Source of the DNA: Desulfovibrionaceae bacterium
Lineage (GTDB): Bacteria > Desulfobacterota > Desulfovibrionia > Desulfovibrionales > Desulfovibrionaceae
Reading direction: 5' to 3'
NCBI GenBank assembly: GCA_009773665.1
Contig: WSYE01000022.1
Location: forward strand, 1 to 64,000
Length of the DNA: 64,000 nucleotides
Shown here: piece by piece, positions 1-11,099 of the stretch
Layout of the letters: every line of letters begins with the position of its first letter
Numbering within the stretch: position 1 is the first letter of the stretch
Position numbers and translations under genes: made by a program
The notes under the pieces: generated by a model
What the model was told of the DNA's origin: nothing
Seen by the model: the letters and a program-made list of their open reading frames with translations, nothing else
Database searches by the model: none

Positions 1-144
1 CCAGAGAGGAAACTTTTTGGAAAAATTTTGACTCGGGCCGTCCTGGCCCTCGCCCTTCGGGCGCTGCTTCGCAGCGTCCAACTTTTCTTCCTGAAAAGTT
101 GTCCTCTCTGGACTCTCCTTCAAAAACTTTTAAGTAGCTTCGCG
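1..144 (+). repeat. Long-form copy of a dispersed palindromic repeat
   Basis: The left arm (1-18, CCAGAGAGGAAACTTTTT) is matched by a right arm at 94-111 ending CCTCTCTGG, with one extra base. About 75 nt with two small GC-rich hairpins (GCCC-ttc-GGGC and CGCTGC-ttc-GCAGCG) lie between them. The tail 112-144 (ACTCTCCTTCAAAAAC then a variable stretch then AAGTAGCTTCGCG) reappears on the minus strand at 44908-44940, next to a short-form copy. An open frame at 28-252 inside it looks spurious. From 145 to 322 I see nothing further. Confidence 0.7.
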
Positions 145-322
145 ATGAATATCGTAAACTTGGCGTTTTCTGAGAAGATACTAGTATTTCACGCCTATGA
201 ACATCCTGACAGTAGCGGGCCGTCACATAAGTATCAAGGGCCGCAGGCTTAAAGATATTTAATGATACCTTTCACCTGCGGCCCAGAATTATTCACATGG
301 CGTGTCCCACCCCCCTATTGCA

Positions 323-371
323 GGGTCCAGGGGGATCATCCCCCTGGCGGGTGCAGGGCAGAGCCCGCCAG
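323..371. repeat. Palindromic repeat, copy a, at the 3' end of argG
   Basis: GGGTCCAGGGGG begins a near-perfect palindrome (10-bp arms at 327-336 and 338-347, one central base), followed by a second stem GGCGGG...CCCGCC. The same unit occurs at 3228 and 24427. It directly follows the argG stop codon on the minus strand, so it could end the argF-argG transcript, although there is no T-run. Confidence 0.7.
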
Positions 372-374
372 TGA

Positions 375-1568
<1,194 letters not shown>

Positions 1569-1571
1569 CGT

Positions 1572-2510
1572 TTAAATCTCCGCGAGGGTGTAAGGGGCGG
1601 CGTCGTACTGCTTGGTGTAGACCCACTCCAGGATGGCTTTCTGAATGTGCAGGCGGTTTTCGGCCTGATCCCAGACGATGGAGGCATCGGACTCGAAGAC
1701 CTCGGTAGTGACTTCCTCGCCCTGGTGCGCGGGTAGGCAGTGCATGAACTTCGCGCCGGGCGCGGCCAGGGACATGGCCTTGGCATCGATCTGGTAGCCC
1801 GCGAAGACCTTCAGGCGCTCGGTGGCCTCGCCTTCCTGGCCCATGGAGGCAAACACATCGGTGTTGACGAAGTGCGCGCCGGTGACGGCCTGGACCGGGT
1901 CCTCGGTGAGGGTGATCTTCGCACCCATGGCCAGGGCGGCGTCCAGGATGTCCTTGCGGGGCTGATAGCCCTTGGGGCAGGCCAGCACCAGCTCGAAGGG
2001 GAAATACGTGGCTGAATTGATCCAGGACTGGGCCATGTTGTTGCCGTCGCCCACCCAGGCCACCTTGGTCTTCTCCAGGTCCGCGCCGCGCTCGACCATG
2101 GTCATCACGTCGCCCATCACCTGGCAGGGATGGAAATCGTCGGACAGGGCGTTGACGATGGGGATGGTGGACTTGGCAACCATGCGGGTGAGCTTGGAGT
2201 GCTCGAAGGTGCGCATGACCAGACCATCAACATAGCGCGACAGAACCCGGATGGTGTCCTCGACCGGCTCGGAGCGACCGAGCTGGGAGTCATTCTGGGT
2301 CATGTAGATGGTGGAGCCGCCCAGGTGGCGCACGGCCATCTCGAAGGAGACGCGGGTGCGGGTGGAGGCCTTCTCGAAGATGAGGGCCACAGTGCGGCCT
2401 TCGAGCAGGTCGGAGCGGAACTTGGTGCGCTTCATTTCGATGGCCCGGTTCACCACGGCGTGAGCTTCGGCGCGGGGCATGTCATGAATTTCAAGGAATT
2501 TTTTGGGCAT
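1572..2510 (-). CDS. argF: Ornithine carbamoyltransferase
   Basis: This enzyme transfers the carbamoyl group from carbamoyl phosphate to ornithine, making citrulline for ArgG. The 312-residue product has the carbamoyl-phosphate motif STRTR (49-53), HPCQ (127-130) and HCLP (257-260), the full set for ornithine transcarbamylases. A clear GGAGG ribosome site precedes the ATG. The gene lies between ybeY and argG on the same strand. I found no convincing ArgR box in the roughly 100 nt upstream. Confidence 0.97.
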   Translation of the reverse strand: MPKKFLEIHDMPRAEAHAVVNRAIEMKRTKFRSDLLEGRTVALIFEKASTRTRVSFEMAVRHLGGSTIYMTQNDSQLGRSEPVEDTIRVLSRYVDGLVMRTFEHSKLTRMVAKSTIPIVNALSDDFHPCQVMGDVMTMVERGADLEKTKVAWVGDGNNMAQSWINSATYFPFELVLACPKGYQPRKDILDAALAMGAKITLTEDPVQAVTGAHFVNTDVFASMGQEGEATERLKVFAGYQIDAKAMSLAAPGAKFMHCLPAHQGEEVTTEVFESDASIVWDQAENRLHIQKAILEWVYTKQYDAAPYTLAEI

Positions 2511-2614
2511 GCGAGCCTCCAGGTAATCTTGCGGCGAAAAGCGATAATTTAGCCGCTGACTGGGGAGATGTAAAGAGGTGAGGCGATTTGACCCGGAATC
2601 AATGCATAAACTGA

Positions 2615-3034
2615 CTACCCCATCGCCTCAACAGCAGCGTCCGTCATCGCCTCCATGGCCTGGCCGTGGTCGTACCCGGCCAGGTGCAGGAGGCCATGGG
2701 CCAGCAGGCGCACCAGATGCGACTGTGGGTCCTGGCCGTAGAGCGTGGCCTCGCGCGTGAGGGTATCCACGGACAGGGCCAGTTCGCCCAGGTATTCCGG
2801 GTTATCGGGGTCTTCAGCGGGGAAGGAAAGCACGTTGGTGGGGCCGGTCATGCCCAGGAATTCCTGGTTCAGCCGGGCTATTTCCACATCGTTCACGAGA
2901 CGAAGCTCAAAAGACGCCCCCTGAAGCCCAAGCACGGACAAAAGCCGCCTGACGAGCGGCTTCATCTCGTTTTTCGAGAGCGGGAGCGCGGGATTCAGGG
3001 CCGCTCCGGGTTCGATCCAGATGGAATCGGTCAT
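2615..3034 (-). CDS. ybeY: Endoribonuclease YbeY (rRNA maturation factor)
   Basis: YbeY is a metal-dependent single-strand endoribonuclease involved in 16S rRNA 3'-end maturation and ribosome quality control. The zinc triad H113-x3-H117-x5-H123 lies in the signature HGLLHLAGYDH. At 139 residues it is slightly short of most homologues (about 150) and ends soon after the metal motif. It lies downstream of phoH and the 7TM-HD gene, the common phoH-HD-ybeY order, but here a palindromic repeat and about 270 nt separate it from the HD gene. The ribosome site before the ATG is weak. Confidence 0.93.
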   Translation of the reverse strand: MTDSIWIEPGAALNPALPLSKNEMKPLVRRLLSVLGLQGASFELRLVNDVEIARLNQEFLGMTGPTNVLSFPAEDPDNPEYLGELALSVDTLTREATLYGQDPQSHLVRLLAHGLLHLAGYDHGQAMEAMTDAAVEAMG

Positions 3035-3227
3035 GGCAGGTGTCAGTGCCTCGTCTGTTAATATGAGTGAAAGGGAAAGACGGAGTCTACGGCGTCAGTT
3101 GGGGCTGTCCCGTCTGTGCCCTGCGCAACTGCCGAGCAACACCGAAGTCGATTGAGAGTTCATGCCCGAAACCGCCACAGCGGAGGACTACTGCCCTGAC
3201 TGCCGCGCAGGACGCGAAGCTAATGTA

Positions 3228-3299
3228 GGGTCCAGGGGGATCATCCCCCTGGCGGGTCCAGGGCAGAGCCCTGGCAGGGTCTGGGACGGAGTCCCAGCC
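3228..3299. repeat. Palindromic repeat, copy b, between the HD gene and ybeY
   Basis: It begins GGGTCCAGGGGGATCATC, continues GGCGGGTCCAGGGCAGAGCC, and adds two more stems (CCAGGGCAGAGCCCTGG and CTGGGACGGAGTCCCAG). The bases just upstream (3212-3221, GCGAAGCTAA) resemble the flank of copy c at 24422. It lies immediately after the 7TM-HD stop codon, so it may attenuate or terminate transcription before ybeY. The rest of 3035-3307 shows nothing recognisable. Confidence 0.7.
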
Positions 3300-3307
3300 A
3301 GGTCGCC

Positions 3308-5623
3308 CTACGCTGCTTTCTCCGGCAGCGTCCCCTTCTCAGGCAACGCAAGCTTCTCGCCGTTCTCTTTGGGTTTGTCCTTGCCGCGATCCAGGTTGGG
3401 ATATTCGATGCGGTGGTGGAAAATGCCCGTGAGAATCCGATGGAACGTGTCGGAGGCCTGGGTCAGGTCCTTGAGCGTCAGTTCGGAGCCGTCCAGCTCA
3501 CCTTCATTATAGAGCTTACGCACGATGGACTGAATGTGCCCCTTGATGCGGCTGGGCGTGGGGTCCACCAGAGTGCGGCTGGAGGCCTCGATGGCGTCGG
3601 CCAGCATGATGATGCCGGCCTCCTTGGACTGGGGCTTGGGGCCGGGGTAGCGGAATTCGTCCTCGCGCACGGGTTCCTCGCCCTTGGCCTCGGCCTGCTC
3701 CTGGGCCTTATGGTAGAAGTAGGTGATGAGCGTCATGCCATGATGCTGCCCGATGAGTGCGGCGATCTCGTCGCCGAGCTTGTGCTCCTTGGCCAGCTCC
3801 ACTCCTTTCTTCACGTGGGAGATGAGGATGAGCGCGCTCATGGAAGGCGAGAGCTTGTTGTGCTTGTTCTCTTTCCCGAACTGGTTCTCGATGAAGTACT
3901 GCGGGTTCTTGAGCTTGCCGATGTCGTGGTAGAGCGCGGCCACCTTGGCCAGCAACGCGTTGGCTCCCACGGCACGCGCAGCGGCCTCCACCATGTTGGC
4001 CACGATGATGGAGTGATGGTAGGTGCCGGGCGCGTTGACCATGAGATCCTGCAGGAGCGGCTGCTCCAGGCTCATGAGCTCCATCAGCTTGAAGCGCGAG
4101 GTGTAACCGAAAACCATCTCCAGCACCGGGCTCAGGCCCAGCACCAGCAGCAGCGAGAACACGGAGTTGAAAGCCGCGTGCACGCCGCCCGCCAGGGTCA
4201 GCTCCCCTGCCCCGTCCTGCACCAGCACCACGCCGAACCAGGACACCACGCACAGGGCCGACAGCGGCAGGATGGACCGCAGCACGTCCTGCCGGGTCTC
4301 ACAGTTCCTGATGATGGTGGCGTACACGAAGCCGCCCAGCAGATAGTAGCTGAACAGGTGCACGTTGCCGCCCACCTCGTTGGTGACCAGATAGGACAGC
4401 AAAAGCACGGCGAAGGAGCACAGGGCCTGGGGCAGGAACATGGCAAGCACGCCCGCTGCCCCGGCAATGGGCAGGCCGAAGGCCACCTGGCTTGATTTTA
4501 AGAACGCCGGGAGATGCGCGTCCGAAACGCGGGCCAGCTCCACGAACTTGGCCAGCAGCACGAAGAACGCGGTCACCAGGGCCAGGGCCAGCCAGTCCCG
4601 ATGGCTGACGGCGCGTATGCCGGATTTTTTGCCCTGGGAGAGGTGCAGCAGCACGAAGAACAGACAGGCCAGCAGGAAGGTGCCGGGAATGGCAAAAGGT
4701 TTGAGTGAGCTGGTGCGGTGGGTGTAGAGCGTCTGGAGCTTGGTCTGCTGCTCGGGCGTGACCCTCTCGCCCTGGCGTACGACCATCTCGCCCTTGTAGA
4801 TATTGGAATAGACCGGCTCCATGGCCACCACGATTTCCTGCTTGCGCAGCCGGGTGGTCTCCTGGTTGAAGGTCAGGTTCGGACGCAGGAAGGGACCGAT
4901 CAGGGCGAACACGGCCTTACGCACGCGGATGTTCTTTTTCAGATCGCGGCGCAGCAGCTGGTCCAGGTCGTCCTTGAGTTTCTCCAGGTCAAGCGCGGCG
5001 GGAGCTTCCAGGTAGAGGGTCTCCATGCCCGAGGGAAGCTCGCGCAGAAGGATTCCCTGTTTGTAGGAGGCGAAGATGCCTGGATGCGCGGCGACGCCTT
5101 TGGCGTAAGCCTCTTTCATCCAGGGCATCACCTGAAGCGCCATGAGATCCAGAAATTCCTGGGAACGCCATATCTGGATGGTTTCCCGGCTGATTTCGGT
5201 GTTCAGGTCCTCGGAGAGGGAGGCGCGCACTTTTTCGGAGTCCTCGTCGGTGCGCTTGGCCTGAAGGAGCACATCGGATGCGTGCTTGCGGAGGTACTCG
5301 TAGGATTCGGGACTCAGGTCGAAGACGGGGGGCTGGTTCTCGGCCACCTGTTCGCGTTTGCGCAGAGTGGCCTCGCGGTCCTCGAAACGCAGGTTCTGGT
5401 CGGCGGTGACGTCCTGGGTGGCGATCTCACCGGCCAAGAAAACCTTGACCGGCGATTCGAAACGCACGGAGGACAGGATGCTCGCGCCCAGGATCACCAC
5501 CAGAAAAACGCCCAGCCCCCAGGGGAGTGGGCGCTCCGGCGAACAGGCCATGCCCGGCTGACAGGACAAGGCCGGTTTCTGTGCGGAGTTATTTCTTTTC
5601 AGACGACTGAGTATGCCGCTCAT
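3308..5623 (-). CDS. 7TM-HD membrane phosphodiesterase (PgpH-like)
   Basis: This 771-residue membrane protein has one N-terminal transmembrane segment, a large exported 7TMR-HDED-type region (about 60-330), a block of seven membrane helices (about 345-520) and a cytoplasmic HD domain with LYHDIGK at H566-D567. In Firmicutes the family (PgpH/YqfF) hydrolyses cyclic di-AMP; whether that is the substrate here is inference. The start lies 35 nt inside the end of phoH, implying translational coupling. A proline- and lysine-rich tail follows the HD domain. Confidence 0.9.
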   Translation of the reverse strand: MSGILSRLKRNNSAQKPALSCQPGMACSPERPLPWGLGVFLVVILGASILSSVRFESPVKVFLAGEIATQDVTADQNLRFEDREATLRKREQVAENQPPVFDLSPESYEYLRKHASDVLLQAKRTDEDSEKVRASLSEDLNTEISRETIQIWRSQEFLDLMALQVMPWMKEAYAKGVAAHPGIFASYKQGILLRELPSGMETLYLEAPAALDLEKLKDDLDQLLRRDLKKNIRVRKAVFALIGPFLRPNLTFNQETTRLRKQEIVVAMEPVYSNIYKGEMVVRQGERVTPEQQTKLQTLYTHRTSSLKPFAIPGTFLLACLFFVLLHLSQGKKSGIRAVSHRDWLALALVTAFFVLLAKFVELARVSDAHLPAFLKSSQVAFGLPIAGAAGVLAMFLPQALCSFAVLLLSYLVTNEVGGNVHLFSYYLLGGFVYATIIRNCETRQDVLRSILPLSALCVVSWFGVVLVQDGAGELTLAGGVHAAFNSVFSLLLVLGLSPVLEMVFGYTSRFKLMELMSLEQPLLQDLMVNAPGTYHHSIIVANMVEAAARAVGANALLAKVAALYHDIGKLKNPQYFIENQFGKENKHNKLSPSMSALILISHVKKGVELAKEHKLGDEIAALIGQHHGMTLITYFYHKAQEQAEAKGEEPVREDEFRYPGPKPQSKEAGIIMLADAIEASSRTLVDPTPSRIKGHIQSIVRKLYNEGELDGSELTLKDLTQASDTFHRILTGIFHHRIEYPNLDRGKDKPKENGEKLALPEKGTLPEKAA

Positions 5624-6562
5624 AGGCTTGCACGATCCGTCCCACCAAGGGGTGGCGGATGACGTCCTCCTCGTTGAAATGCACGAAGCTCAGTCCTTCG
5701 ACGCCGGACAGGATGGCGCGGGCCTCCGTAAGGCCCGAAGCCGCACCACGCGGCAGGTCCACCTGGGTCACGTCGCCGGTCACAACCGCTTTGGACCCGA
5801 ACCCGAGCCGCGTCAAGAACATCTTCATTTGTTCAGGGGTTGTGTTCTGGGCTTCGTCCAGGATGATGAAGGAGTCATTCAGGGTGCGCCCGCGCATGAA
5901 GGCCAGGGGAGCCACCTCAATGACGCCTTCGGCCAGCATTTCCGTGACGCGCTGATAGTCCAGCATGTCGTGGAGGGCGTCATACAGGGGACGCAGATAG
6001 GGGTTCACCTTCTCCATGAGGTCGCCGGGAAGAAAGCCAAGCTTTTCGCCAGCTTCCACGGCAGGCCGGGTCAGCACCAGGCGTTTGACCCGCCGGGCCA
6101 GCAGGTCATGGCCACGGCCAGGTAGGTCTTGCCGGTGCCAGCGGGGCCGATGCCGAAAACCATGTCGCCGGAGCGTATGGCTCCCATGTATTCGCGCTGG
6201 GTGAAGGTACGTGGCGAAATTGTTTTCTTAGGAGAGGCCACGAAGGACTGCTCCTCGAAGAATTTTCCGAGTTTCGCTCCGGGCGTCTTGCCCAGGTGGG
6301 ACAGCACCGGCTCGATGTCGCGCGGATAGACCGGCACGCCGCGTTTGAGCATGCCGTAGAGCTTGATCATGGCCTCGGCCACCTGATCGAGCACCTCCTG
6401 CGAATCACCGCGAAGGGTCAGCACCGAGCCGCGCGAGTCGGCACGGATGCCGGTTTTCTCGCCCACGAAGGCCAGGTTGGCATTGTGCGGCCCGAACAGA
6501 TCCCGGGCCATGGAGGCGTCGTCGAATTCCAGCTTTCGCTCAAGACCGTTGTTTTTTGCCAT
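5589..6562 (-). pseudogene. phoH: PhoH-family ATPase, frameshifted after Walker A
   Basis: Two adjacent frames make up one PhoH protein. The upstream frame (6071-6562, 163 codons) carries the N-terminal KH-like region and Walker A GPAGTGKT (139-146). It reads on through YLAVAM into an unrelated tail and stops at 6071. The downstream frame, resuming at [10 protein letters not shown] near 6104, carries [19 protein letters not shown], the Walker B region IILDEAQNT and the normal C-terminus. Only two bases lie between the ATG codon (6107-6109) and CTGCTG, where intact homologues have about four residues, so roughly 10 nt are missing. It could be a true pseudogene or an assembly error; I see no slippery site. 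Confidence 0.85.
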
Positions 6563-6571
6563 GTATTCCCG

Positions 6572-8296
6572 TCAATTGAGCTTTACGTCCAGACCCAGCA
6601 CCCCGAGCATTGTCCCGTCGGCGGTCTCAATGGGACGGCTGACGGTGATGCACGGCGCGTTGGACGCTGATGAGACGTAAACCTCTGATATGAAGATATC
6701 CTTGTTTTTTACCGCGCCGGTGAACCAGGGGCGCGAACTCCAGTTCTTGCCGAACCCCTGCCCTTCCTGCTGGGTGAAACCGGCCTGGGGGATGTTGCTC
6801 ACCACCTGGCGCCCCGAGGCGTCGGTGATGTAGGCCAACTCCAGAAAAGCATTATCTGCCAAGGCTTTTCTGAGCCCGGCTTCCATCCTGACGCGCTCCA
6901 GGGACACGAGCTCCGGCGAACAGGCCAGTTGCTCGATGACATCCTGCACCACCCCTTGCCCCAGCAGAGTAAACACGCTGTTCAGGTTGGCAAGCGCCCC
7001 GACCTGTTCGAGCAGGGTATCAAGCCCTTGCTCACATCTATTCATACCGTCAAGGGTCCCCGTGGAGATGTCGCGCACGCTGTTCACGGTACGCCCGATC
7101 TGGGTGCTGGCGGCCGACTGCTGCTCTGCGGCCGTAGCGATGGAGCGCACCTGATCGGAGGTGGCCTCCACGATGGAAACGATCTCGCCCAGGGCTTCGC
7201 CGGACTGGCGGGCCTGTCCCGTGGCGCGCTCCACTTCGGCGGCGGCGTTTTCCATGCCCGATGCGGCGTCGCGCGCGCCAGACTGTATGGCCTGAATTAC
7301 CTGGCCCACTTCGCGGGTGGCTTCCATGGTCTTTTCGGCGAGCTTTCGCACCTCGTCGGCCACAACCGCGAAGCCTCGCCCGGCGTCGCCCGCGCGGGCG
7401 GCCTCAATGGCGGCGTTCAAGGCCAGGAGGTTGGTCTGGTCGGCGATGTCGGAGATGACGGTCATGATGCGGCCAATGGATTCGGAGCGTACCCCCAGGT
7501 CCGAGACGACGTCCTTGAGTTCCATGGTGCGGGCGTGGGCCGCCGTGATGGATTCGAGCACCGCCTCGACGACGCCTGCCCCGTGCTCGGCCCGGTCGCG
7601 GGCTCTGGCAGCAAGTTCGGAAGCACCGGAGGCGTTGCGGGCGGCCTCCATGACGGCCTGATCGAGCTGCTCCACGGCAAAAGCGGTCTGGAGGACCATA
7701 TCCGCCTGCCTGCGTGCCGCCTCGGCGGTGCCGTCCACTTCGGTGGAAAGGCTCGAAGCCACGTTCTGGATTTCGCCGACGACCTTCCTGAGTGTTCCGG
7801 AAGCTCCGCCCATCCCCTGGCGGCGGGAGTTCTCGGCCCTCTGGCGGGACTGCGCCGCCTGGCTCATGGCCAGCTGGCACTGCTGGGCGCTCGCATCAGC
7901 CTGGGATTCGTGCTCCCTGGCCTGGGCGAAGAGTTCCTGCACCCGCGTCAGGAGCGTGTTAATCTCAGCAGCTATGCGGGCGATTTCGTCGGAACCGGAC
8001 GCCTGGCAACGGCTGCCCAGGTCGCCGTTTTCGGCGCGCGTCAGGGCCTCCAGGATGTCCCTAACCCTGCCGGTGAGGCCAAACCCCAGGACCGCGCCGC
8101 TGGCGAGAGCAAGAGCCATGGCCCCAAGGCCTGACCAGAAAAGAAGCTGGCGCGTGCCCGCAAGCGAACCTGTCAGCGCGCCTGCACCGGCGGCGTCCAA
8201 TGCCTTACCGATACTGAGCCATGCCGGTAGCCAGACAACCAGGATAAGCGCGACTGATACGAGAGACAAAACCTGCAACTTGAACTTGAGGGACAT
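6572..8296 (-). CDS. Methyl-accepting chemotaxis protein with a C-terminal Cache-like domain
   Basis: This 574-residue receptor has two N-terminal membrane helices (about 7-29 and 48-70) separated by fewer than 20 residues, so there is almost no periplasmic sensor. A HAMP region follows, then the standard signalling hairpin ([20 protein letters not shown]). Unusually, about 120 residues follow the signalling domain ([19 protein letters not shown] through [12 protein letters not shown]) and look like a PDC/Cache sensor fold. Sensing would then be cytoplasmic and C-terminal. The gene ends 9 nt before phoH. The ligand is unknown. Confidence 0.9.
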   Translation of the reverse strand: MSLKFKLQVLSLVSVALILVVWLPAWLSIGKALDAAGAGALTGSLAGTRQLLFWSGLGAMALALASGAVLGFGLTGRVRDILEALTRAENGDLGSRCQASGSDEIARIAAEINTLLTRVQELFAQAREHESQADASAQQCQLAMSQAAQSRQRAENSRRQGMGGASGTLRKVVGEIQNVASSLSTEVDGTAEAARRQADMVLQTAFAVEQLDQAVMEAARNASGASELAARARDRAEHGAGVVEAVLESITAAHARTMELKDVVSDLGVRSESIGRIMTVISDIADQTNLLALNAAIEAARAGDAGRGFAVVADEVRKLAEKTMEATREVGQVIQAIQSGARDAASGMENAAAEVERATGQARQSGEALGEIVSIVEATSDQVRSIATAAEQQSAASTQIGRTVNSVRDISTGTLDGMNRCEQGLDTLLEQVGALANLNSVFTLLGQGVVQDVIEQLACSPELVSLERVRMEAGLRKALADNAFLELAYITDASGRQVVSNIPQAGFTQQEGQGFGKNWSSRPWFTGAVKNKDIFISEVYVSSASNAPCITVSRPIETADGTMLGVLGLDVKLN

Positions 8297-8361
8297 ACTA
8301 CATTTAACCTCTCATAACAGATCAGGCAGGACCGACAACTTGAAGAGCACCACAGGAAAAG

Positions 8362-9837
8362 TCAAGACGGAAGGCGCAACCGGCCTTCCAACTCCGGGTC
8401 CAGATCGACGAGAAGCGTTTTGGCGCTGTCCAGGCGAACCTGCCCCAAGGCCGCGCCCTTCATCTTGCGCACCTCGGACGCTGCCGCCACCAGCACGTTG
8501 GCCTTGGCGTCGTTCGCCCTCCAACTGGACAGTCCGGCCAGGATCGCAGCCTCGCGCAGGCTCCTCTCGGGCACGTCCTGGCCCGGATTGTCGCGCTTGA
8601 GGATGACGTGCGCACCAGGGCCGCCCTCGGCGTGCAGCCAGAAGTCGAACGGGCTGGCCATCTCGGAAAGGAGCCTGTGGTTGGCGGCGCTGTTCTTGCC
8701 GCGCAGGATGACGAATCCGTCCGAGGAGCGGAACCGGTGCAGAGCCACGGACTGCGCCTTGGCGCGCTGCTTCGGCGTCGCCTTGGCGGGCTCTGCTGCC
8801 TGGGCCTGGACTTTGCGCGGCGGCACGCCCCCCTCCTCGGCTTCGCGCCGCAACCGCTCCACGTGCGCCTGCCCCCGGCGGCCTTTGGCCGCCTTGCGGA
8901 AGAAGCGCTCCATGTTCTCGAGCACCGTGAGTGCCGGGTCCAGCGGTACGGTCAGCGGCCCCTTTTCGGGATGCTCCAGCAATTGCGGCCCGAGCTTGGC
9001 CCGCTTGTCCAGCAGGGAGAGGTTGGCGGCCACGGTTTCACCGTAGAGATGCTGGCCTTCCAGGCCCTCCAGGCGGTGCTGGTCCTGGTCCAAAAGGGCC
9101 AGACGCTTCTTCACGCGGGCCTTGGCGCGTTGCGGCGGCTCCACTGGCGGAGCCAGGGCCGCAAAAAAGGCCGTCTGGGCGTATGCATGGGCGGCATGCA
9201 GGGCGCTGGGGAAGCGTTGCGACTCACGCCCGACCGGCCAGGGCAGCGGACCATCCTGCGACGATTCGGAATCATTGAGGAAAAAACCTGTGGCACGGCC
9301 TTCAAGAAACGTTTCCAGTAACGCGTCTCTATCAATGGAATCTTCACGCTCGATGGCCCTGCGCAGGCTCCTGGGGCAGGCCGGGTCGGCCAGCGCTTCG
9401 GCGGCAGAGCGCCATCCCGGCGCGGCGTCGAAATCATCCGGCAAGCTGTCAACGATATTGGGGGACTCATCCATGCATAGAAGCAGGAAGCGCCCCTCAC
9501 CCGAGGTCAGCTCCAGCGCCAGGCGCTTGCGCCGCCAGTCGGTCAAGCCGCCGACCACCCTGCGCCCGCGCAGACGCTTGCGCAGCCACATGGCCATGGC
9601 CGGGGGTTGCGCCGGATTGACCGGCTTGACGGAAGAAAGCGACAGGATGCCGGTGCGGGAGTGCGCATGAGCCAGGAGGAAGCGGCAATCTGAGGGAGAG
9701 TCGCCGTCCAACGCTGCAGGAGGCGAGAAAACGAAGGTCCAGCACCCTGGAGCCGGACTGAAGGCCGTGTCGAACCGAACGCCCGTGAGGACGCCTGCCA
9801 GTTCAGGCCCAAGAAACCTGAAGAACGCGGCGTCCAT
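8362..9837 (-). CDS. NFACT / RqcH-type RNA-binding protein
   Basis: This 491-residue protein has the NFACT layout: an N-terminal NFACT-N domain (MDAAFFRFLGPELAGVLTG start), a central helical, charged region (about 250-350) and a C-terminal NFACT-R domain with ASPFDFWLHAEGGPGAHVI. Relatives (RqcH/Rqc2/NEMF, also annotated as fibronectin-binding protein FbpA) bind stalled large ribosomal subunits and direct C-terminal tailing. The region where RqcH has a conserved D-R pair reads TDWRRKRL here, so I do not claim tailing activity. It starts 9 nt after dksA. Confidence 0.85.
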   Translation of the reverse strand: MDAAFFRFLGPELAGVLTGVRFDTAFSPAPGCWTFVFSPPAALDGDSPSDCRFLLAHAHSRTGILSLSSVKPVNPAQPPAMAMWLRKRLRGRRVVGGLTDWRRKRLALELTSGEGRFLLLCMDESPNIVDSLPDDFDAAPGWRSAAEALADPACPRSLRRAIEREDSIDRDALLETFLEGRATGFFLNDSESSQDGPLPWPVGRESQRFPSALHAAHAYAQTAFFAALAPPVEPPQRAKARVKKRLALLDQDQHRLEGLEGQHLYGETVAANLSLLDKRAKLGPQLLEHPEKGPLTVPLDPALTVLENMERFFRKAAKGRRGQAHVERLRREAEEGGVPPRKVQAQAAEPAKATPKQRAKAQSVALHRFRSSDGFVILRGKNSAANHRLLSEMASPFDFWLHAEGGPGAHVILKRDNPGQDVPERSLREAAILAGLSSWRANDAKANVLVAAASEVRKMKGAALGQVRLDSAKTLLVDLDPELEGRLRLPS

Positions 9838-9846
9838 CAGTCCGGG

Positions 9847-10209
9847 CTACTCGCCCCGCAGGTCCTCGTCGGCCTCTTGGCGGGCCTTGCACTTTATGCA
9901 CAGGGTGGTGACGGGACGGGCCTTCAGACGGGCCACGCTGATGTCCTCGTCGCATTCCTCGCAACGTCCGTACGTGCCGTCCTCAATGCGCTCAAGCGCT
10001 TCCTGGATCTTGCGGATGAGCTTGCGCTCACGGTCGCGCAGACGCAGGGTGAAGGCGCGGTCGGATTCGGCGGTGGCGCGGTCGGCGGGGTCCGCGTAGA
10101 CCTCGACGGTGTCGGTCATATCCTCGATGGTCTCCTCACCTTTCTTGAGGATATCCTGGAGGGAGTCGTTCAGGTACTGCCGGAAGAAGTCCAAATCTTT
10201 CTGATCCAT
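9847..10209 (-). CDS. dksA: DksA/TraR-family transcription factor
   Basis: At 120 residues this is a compact DksA. The coiled-coil tip keeps the DPxDRA motif (D40, D43, corresponding to D71 and D74 of E. coli DksA) and the zinc finger keeps all four cysteines (C83, C86, C104, C107). DksA binds the RNA polymerase secondary channel and works with ppGpp on stable RNA and amino-acid genes. The ATG at 10209 is chosen because GGAGG sits 7 nt upstream; the frame is open a further 53 codons but that extension has no family match. Confidence 0.93.
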   Translation of the reverse strand: MDQKDLDFFRQYLNDSLQDILKKGEETIEDMTDTVEVYADPADRATAESDRAFTLRLRDRERKLIRKIQEALERIEDGTYGRCEECDEDISVARLKARPVTTLCIKCKARQEADEDLRGE

Positions 10210-10359
10210 AAGAGAACCTCCAAAGGAGCGTAAGGACTCAAGGTGCGGCGAAGTGAGTTCCCTTAAAGGATTTGCTTTTGGACGTAAAGGGCCTTGATGC
10301 TTGGCCATGGGATCGACACCAAACAACCACAAGAAATTCGGCAGAAAGGACAGGGAACT

Positions 10360-10383
10360 TCCTGCCATTTATTCCTGGCAGGA
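10360..10383. other. Perfect 8-bp inverted repeat upstream of dksA
   Basis: TCCTGCCA (10360-10367) and TGGCAGGA (10376-10383) flank 8 bases. It sits about 150 nt upstream of the dksA start and could be an operator or a leader hairpin. In the rest of 10210-10640 I see nothing reliable; short open frames on both strands there have no coding look. Confidence 0.35.
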
Positions 10384-10640
10384 CATGATTTTTCAGATCT
10401 GGCGGCGCTCGGGGGGCCTGCTGGAGCCAAAAAGGACAGAGCCAGAAATGTACTTGAAAAGTGTTTGCAAAGAATACTGGACAGAGCGCTTTCCGAGGCA
10501 TATAAGCCCCTTCCGTTCACGAGGAAGGCCTGCTTTCAGCGTGAATGAAGCCTTCGGCGTCCTGATGACGCCGGGGCGGCGCCGAGGCGTGTACCGGCAC
10601 AGACCAAGGCAAGCAGCTTTCAAAAAAATTGACTGAATGC

Positions 10641-10669
10641 TTGACATCAGGGCCGGTTCCACATAGACA
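10641..10669 (+). promoter_or_regulatory. Sigma-70-type promoter for the first tRNA-Gly
   Basis: A perfect -35 TTGACA (10641-10646) is followed after 17 nt by TAGACA (10664-10669). The first tRNA base lies 15 nt after the -10 box, a typical spacing for a tRNA gene. Confidence 0.55.
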
Positions 10670-10684
10670 CGCCTCTCGCCACGA

Positions 10685-10759
<75 letters not shown>

Positions 10760-10760
10760 C

Positions 10761-10782
10761 TCCTCCTCCGGGGGGCTTTTTT
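10761..10782 (+). terminator. Probable Rho-independent terminator after tRNA-Gly
   Basis: A short GC-rich stem (CTCC-tccg-GGGG type) is followed by nine Ts (10774-10782). The stem is weak but the T-run and position make termination before the next promoter plausible. Confidence 0.45.
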
Positions 10783-10800
10783 TTCGACCGGGACAGGCCG

Positions 10801-10829
10801 TTGACAGTGGAGGCCACATCCACTAAAAA
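10801..10829 (+). promoter_or_regulatory. Sigma-70-type promoter for tRNA-Cys and the second tRNA-Gly
   Basis: A perfect -35 TTGACA (10801-10806), a 17-nt spacer and TAAAAA (10824-10829) lie 18 nt before tRNA-Cys. With the T-run just upstream this suggests that the cluster is two transcription units. Confidence 0.6.
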
Positions 10830-10847
10830 TGACCTCCCTTTGCGTGG

Positions 10848-10922
<75 letters not shown>

Positions 10923-10927
10923 AGATT

Positions 10928-11000
<73 letters not shown>

Positions 11001-11099
11001 GGCCTTTTTCGTGCGCGCGCCGAAAACTCACCTCCATCATCCGCGACCATGCGCGCCGCACCTCCTTACTGACTCGCACACCATGAGGAGCCCCGCACC

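Noticed and set aside
28-252. 74-codon open frame at the window start
   Set aside because: It lies inside the palindromic repeat, has no ribosome site and reads repeat arms.
6071-6562. Programmed frameshifting as the explanation for the split phoH
   Set aside because: There is no slippery heptamer, stop-codon context or stem downstream, and spacing implies missing codons and not a simple shift.
10238-10520. Short open frames upstream of dksA on the minus strand
   Set aside because: Each is 85-90 codons, overlapping in different frames, with no ribosome site or recognisable domain, across a likely leader region.
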